Part shown: positions 12,947 through 16,622 of the stretch, piece by piece
Numbering within the stretch: position 1 is the stretch's first letter
How the letters are laid out: each line of letters opens with the position of its first letter
Source: JAYUDN01 sp043769645
Lineage (GTDB): Bacteria; Patescibacteriota; Gracilibacteria; BD1-5; UBA2023
Length of the DNA: 16,622 nt
Direction: 5' to 3'
NCBI GenBank assembly: GCA_043769645.1
Contig: JAYVJC010000051.1
Span: 1 to 16,622, forward strand
Translations under genes and position numbers: made by a program
Notes under the pieces: generated by a model
What the model was told of the DNA's origin: nothing
The model's database searches: none
Seen by the model: only the letters and a program-made list of their open reading frames with translations

Positions 12947-14614
12947 ATGACCTTTGCTACCGCCAAATACATAGAAATGAAACAAGCATTCGGACAAGGA
13001 TATGTGGACAATGTGACTCCTTGGATGCTGAAAGACGGTGAGACTCCGTATATGAGAAATGCTCGTGTGACTGGGTATGATGTTTCGATTCGTACTGGTC
13101 ATCAACTCTTCTCGACTCTTGGATCATCTGGAAGACCGTATGGAATGGCAGTGTATAACCGTAATGTGTCAGCAAATACCAAGATGATTGTCCGATACAA
13201 CTACTCAGGCACGCAGAAGCTCGTTCAAGTGGATCTCGGAACTGGGGTTGTCACTCCAATCACTACTGCAGCACTCATAACGGTGGATGGACGAACAACA
13301 TTCCAGAATGGTCTCGATGTCATCTATGTGATGAACGGAACAGATCTCTTCGGAAAACTCTCAGGGACGACCTATTCTACTATCACCGCCAATGTTCCAG
13401 TAGGATTCGCTCCAAAGTTCGCTTGTCTCTTCAATGGATCGATGTGGGCGAGTGGTTGGGGGACGAATCCATCAATCGTATACAAGTCAGTCGGAAAGAA
13501 CTATGAAGATTTTTCAAGTGCAGGGTCTGATACGTTCCAATTCACTGGGAACATCACAGGACTCGCAGCAACGAACCAATCAATCTTTTACTTCACTGCA
13601 GATAACGTGTGGGCGACAGGATTCTCTGATATTACACAGTCAGGAACCACCGTCTCATACTTCAATCGTCCTGTGCAGACTCAGGAAGGATGTGTAGTAC
13701 AAGGCACTATTGTAACTGCAGGTGATGATATGTACTATCTCACTCCTACTGCAAAGATAATGAAGGTGACTCGCGGATCTCAGGTGTACTGATTCGAGAC
13801 ACAGAACCTCTCTCATCGTCCATACAACGGTATATCGAAACTGATGGACTCGCTTGATCCTGACCAATCGGAGGCGTTCGGATTCTATATCTCTGAAAAG
13901 AATCTCCTCAAATACTTCTTTAAAACTCGTGGGAGTACATTCAATAACATCTCTGTAGTCTATGACATCGAAAAGGATCTATTTATGATCGACTCGAACA
14001 AATACTACTATGACTGGGTATATATCAATGAGACACCTTATGCTGCATCTCATATCGAGCCAAAGATTTTCAAGTGTGAGACTGGACAGGATGATGATGA
14101 TATGCCAGTGGCATTCGACTACCGAACCAAGGTATTCAACCTTGGAGATCCTTCGATGAAGAAACTCTGGTGGGAAGTCAGGACAGGCTGTCAGATGAAC
14201 GCTCTCGCAGTCCTTACTCAAGAAATCTATATCGACGGGGTTCTCGCTGACACAATCACCATCAATGGTGCAAATCTTCCAGCTACCGACAACGGTGTTG
14301 GTACTCAGGCATTCTGAGTCCAGCCAATCGGTAACGAACAGAACGAGAATCTCCCTGAGATGCAAGACGTACAAATCATACGCTCGAAATGAGTACTTCG
14401 AAGGAAAGGAAAGTCACTCCAAATCCGTTGGTACTGCAACTCACTCGGTGGAAAGGTCACACTCCAATCATTCGACATCTGTCAAGAGATGCTCAACCCG
14501 AAAGCATCGAACTACTCAACCACCGTCACCACTCCATACGTTCTCAAGGATTATCTCCAAACGGAAACACTCGCACCGATAACCACATGAAGCGAGGATC
14601 TCATATTCACATAA
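12947..14614 (+). CDS. Large beta-rich virion structural protein
   Basis: A 555-residue protein read through only four UGA codons (residues 283, 458, 482 and 548). The first 280 residues are rich in beta repeats and aromatic/glycine motifs: VDNVTPWMLKDGETPYMRNA, FQNGLDVIYVMNGTDLFG, CLFNGSMWASGWGTNPS, then FSSAGSDTFQFTGNITGL and QSIFYFTADNVWATGF. This resembles the beta-propeller-like tail or DNA-stabilisation proteins of short-tailed phages (P22 gp10 type), though I cannot confirm homology. The second half is beta-rich with acidic stretches (CETGQDDDDMP). It is likely part of the tail or neck. Confidence 0.55.
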
Positions 14615-14626
14615 CAATACAAATAT

Positions 14627-16468
14627 ATGGCTTTCGTAACCAATGCAAAACTCTATCTCAAACAGAAATTCAACGCCTGAGACACATCATTCCGAGCGGA
14701 TCGCAACATCTGAACGACAAGCGGTCGTATCAAGTTCCGTGATCCGAACAACCTTGACTCTACCTATCTCGAATGGGTGTCTTTTTCTGGTATCGTGGAT
14801 AATGGGGATACAACATTCACTTATACAGTTGTTACAAACGGTCGTAATATGTCACTGACGGCTATTCCTTCCACTGGTTCTGCTACTGGAAAGACATTCG
14901 GTGCAGGATCTGAGGGAACTCTTGTGGCAATGCACGACCAACTCCTTGATCCAAGTGGTGCTCTTAATTTCTCCACTCTTTCTTTAACGTGAGACCTGAC
15001 TGTAGCTTGAAAATCAGTCTTTACGACTTCAATGAAAGTTCCAGTATTTGCAGATACGGTAGCTCGTGATACTGCTATTCCTACGCCTTCAAATGGGATG
15101 GAATGTTACATTACTGGGCTTTGAACGATGCAGGACTATGTACTATGAGCTTGGACGAATAGAGCCGCAGCAACAGTAACTACATCACCTACTTTGACTG
15201 AAACTGCATATGAATCTATAATCACAGCCTGAGATTTAATAGGTCAAACGCCAGACGGAATATATAAAGTGCAAACTGAAATAAAAACCAGCTCGGCTCT
15301 TGGTGGCTCGCGAAACTACAAAGACCATTGTACTATATCAACTGGTAAATTCTTTGTAGTATTCGAGGATACGGGAGTTCTATACTGAGTTATTGCCTCA
15401 CTATCCTCTACGGACGTAATGACGTGGGGAACGCCAGTAACTATAGGGACTGCAGCAACTCCAACCGCTAAAGTAGCGCTTATAAATACGAATAAAGTAA
15501 TCATCGTATATGCCGCTAATGCCTCAGTGAATGTGATATCAGTCATTGCTACTGTTTCGGGTACTACATTCTCCCTCGGAACCGCATTATCGGAAATCCA
15601 ATCAGGTAATGCTGTAATCCCTGCAATATGCAAAGTGAGAACTGACGTATATGCCTACTGTTTTGGAGTAGGGGTTAGTCCATCGTGAATAAAAGTAAAT
15701 ACTGTTAGTGGAACGACCATCACTGCAGGTACGATTCTTGCAACTTTTGCATTCTGATTTACTCAAAATACCGTTTACTGTGCTTATCTTTCAGATAATA
15801 CTATATCATTTTCAGAAAGTATAACTTCAAATACCCTTATAAATGTCAAAATTTACGCGATTACTCCAGGAAGTACTACAGTAGCCACTACTTATACCAG
15901 CACAATCACAGCGACAAATGCTTCAGCATATCACGCCCGATATTCAGATACAGAAGTAATCATAACAAACTCGGTAACTACTGAAAAATCTATCTTTACT
16001 ATTCCGTGAGCTGGTACTACTCTTACTAAAACTACTCTTACAGCAACTTGAGCGGTAAACTACCCAGTCACTCCTCTATATACAAATATCTACGCTGTCA
16101 ATACAGGTTCGACGATTCTCATATATCAGCGTGATATTCTGATAGGAACCATAGCAAGTACGCCAGCGTATAACACTCAGTCAATTCAGTATGACAATGG
16201 TCGTGTTCTTTTTATAAGCGGTGCGACTCTTATCCCTACTATCGTAAACCTTGCCAGGGTATTCCAAATTGGGATAGCTTATGATGCTTCCTGAAAATAT
16301 ACTATTGGTCGTAATTTTATCGTAAAATCAGGAGTTCTACGAGGATATAGATATTACCAACAGCTCGACGGAACTATAGTAAATGGAATCTGAATAACAA
16401 ATACTGTCACAATGACTAACTTCTTCGGTCGATGAGTACTTACTGACCGAATAATGATAGAAATCTAA
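14627..16468 (+). CDS. Tail/adsorption-like structural protein
   Basis: A 613-residue protein read through 15 UGA codons. The first ~125 residues have the pattern of N-terminal domains on phage tail proteins: RIKFRDPNNLDSTYLEWVSF, then TYTVVTNGRNMSLTAIPSTG and a GTLVAMHDQLLDPSGALNF segment that links to the rest. After this comes a long Thr/Ser/Ala/Gly/Val-rich beta domain, probably fibrous or host-recognising (ITTKSG-like strands, SGTTITAGTILATFA). It is likely a tail fiber, spike or baseplate component binding the host surface. Start context CAATACAAATAT-ATG. Confidence 0.6.
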
Positions 16469-16480
16469 TCACATACAAAT

Positions 16481-16622
16481 ATGGCAACAACTCCTCTCAC
16501 AAGTCAGCTCGGTCTATCGCTTGCATCGAAACAAACTCAGGCTATGGCTACTGCAGCAACTCCACCTGCTGCAGTAGCTCCTCCAACATCTGCTCCAACC
16601 ACTGGCGCTGGTACAACTACCA
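16481..16622 (+). CDS. Start of an Ala/Pro/Thr-rich protein (partial)
   Basis: ATG at 16481 opens a frame that runs off the right edge after 47 residues with no UGA. It starts MATTPLTSQLGLSLASKQ, then becomes Ala/Pro/Thr-rich (ATAATPPAAVAPPTSAP). Such low-complexity stretches are common as linkers in phage virion or tail proteins. The rest is needed to say more. Its start context (CACATACAAAT-ATG) closely matches those of the structural genes upstream. Confidence 0.6.
   Translation, partial: MATTPLTSQLGLSLASKQTQAMATAATPPAAVAPPTSAPTTGAGTTT

Noticed and set aside
1..16622. UGA as tryptophan (code 4, Mycoplasma-like)
   Set aside because: UGA occupies conserved glycine positions in HNH, PcfJ and VRR-NUC, and TGG is used normally for conserved tryptophans.

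Overview
This window reads as part of the genome of a tailed phage or prophage of a bacterium in which UGA encodes glycine (genetic code 25). That code is known from the candidate phyla Gracilibacteria and Absconditabacteria (SR1). Read with the standard code, most genes break at UGA. Read with UGA as glycine, the window resolves into about 36 tightly packed genes, all on the + strand. All 35 complete genes end in TAA (24) or TAG (11), none in UGA. UGA falls on glycines that are conserved in several recognisable families: NUMOD4/HNH/NUMOD1 homing endonuclease, PcfJ-like protein and VRR-NUC nuclease. Tryptophan is written TGG as usual. The host phylum is inferred from the code; no host gene is visible.

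Layout: 1-304 holds the 3' end of an unidentified gene and a small membrane protein. 305-519 is a non-coding leader with two hairpins. 520-2513 is an early operon of small unknowns followed by a recombination set: ERF-type annealing protein, SSB-like protein with a DIPF tail, and a helical partner. 2514-2769 has a terminator and then a strongly folded, probably non-coding RNA closed by a perfect 12-bp helix. 2770-4709 has a small ORF, an HNH homing endonuclease, a winged-helix replication initiator with lambda-like tandem iterons inside its gene, and an unknown gene. 4753-9806 has an HTH-like phage protein, a membrane-anchored lysozyme-like endolysin, a PcfJ-like protein broken by a one-base deletion in a 27-bp tandem repeat, a VRR-NUC nuclease, a small membrane protein overlapping a lipoprotein, and several unknowns. 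9830-9903 is a tRNA-Gln(UUG). 9928-11867 has a secreted small protein, a small HTH protein, an acidic protein and a terminase-small-subunit-like gene. 12012-16622 is the virion block: a head-tail adaptor-like protein, a large beta-rich structural protein, a 613-aa tail/adsorption-like protein, and the start of an Ala/Pro/Thr-rich protein.

ERF, SSB, the VRR-NUC nuclease and the initiator with its internal iterons form a replication/recombination module. The membrane-anchored lysozyme-like protein is the lysis candidate. The right-hand genes build the virion. Terminase large subunit, portal and capsid genes are not in the window. No start codon has a convincing Shine-Dalgarno sequence; starts are preceded by A/T-rich or pyrimidine-rich tracts. 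All protein family calls come from reading translations by eye, without database searches.
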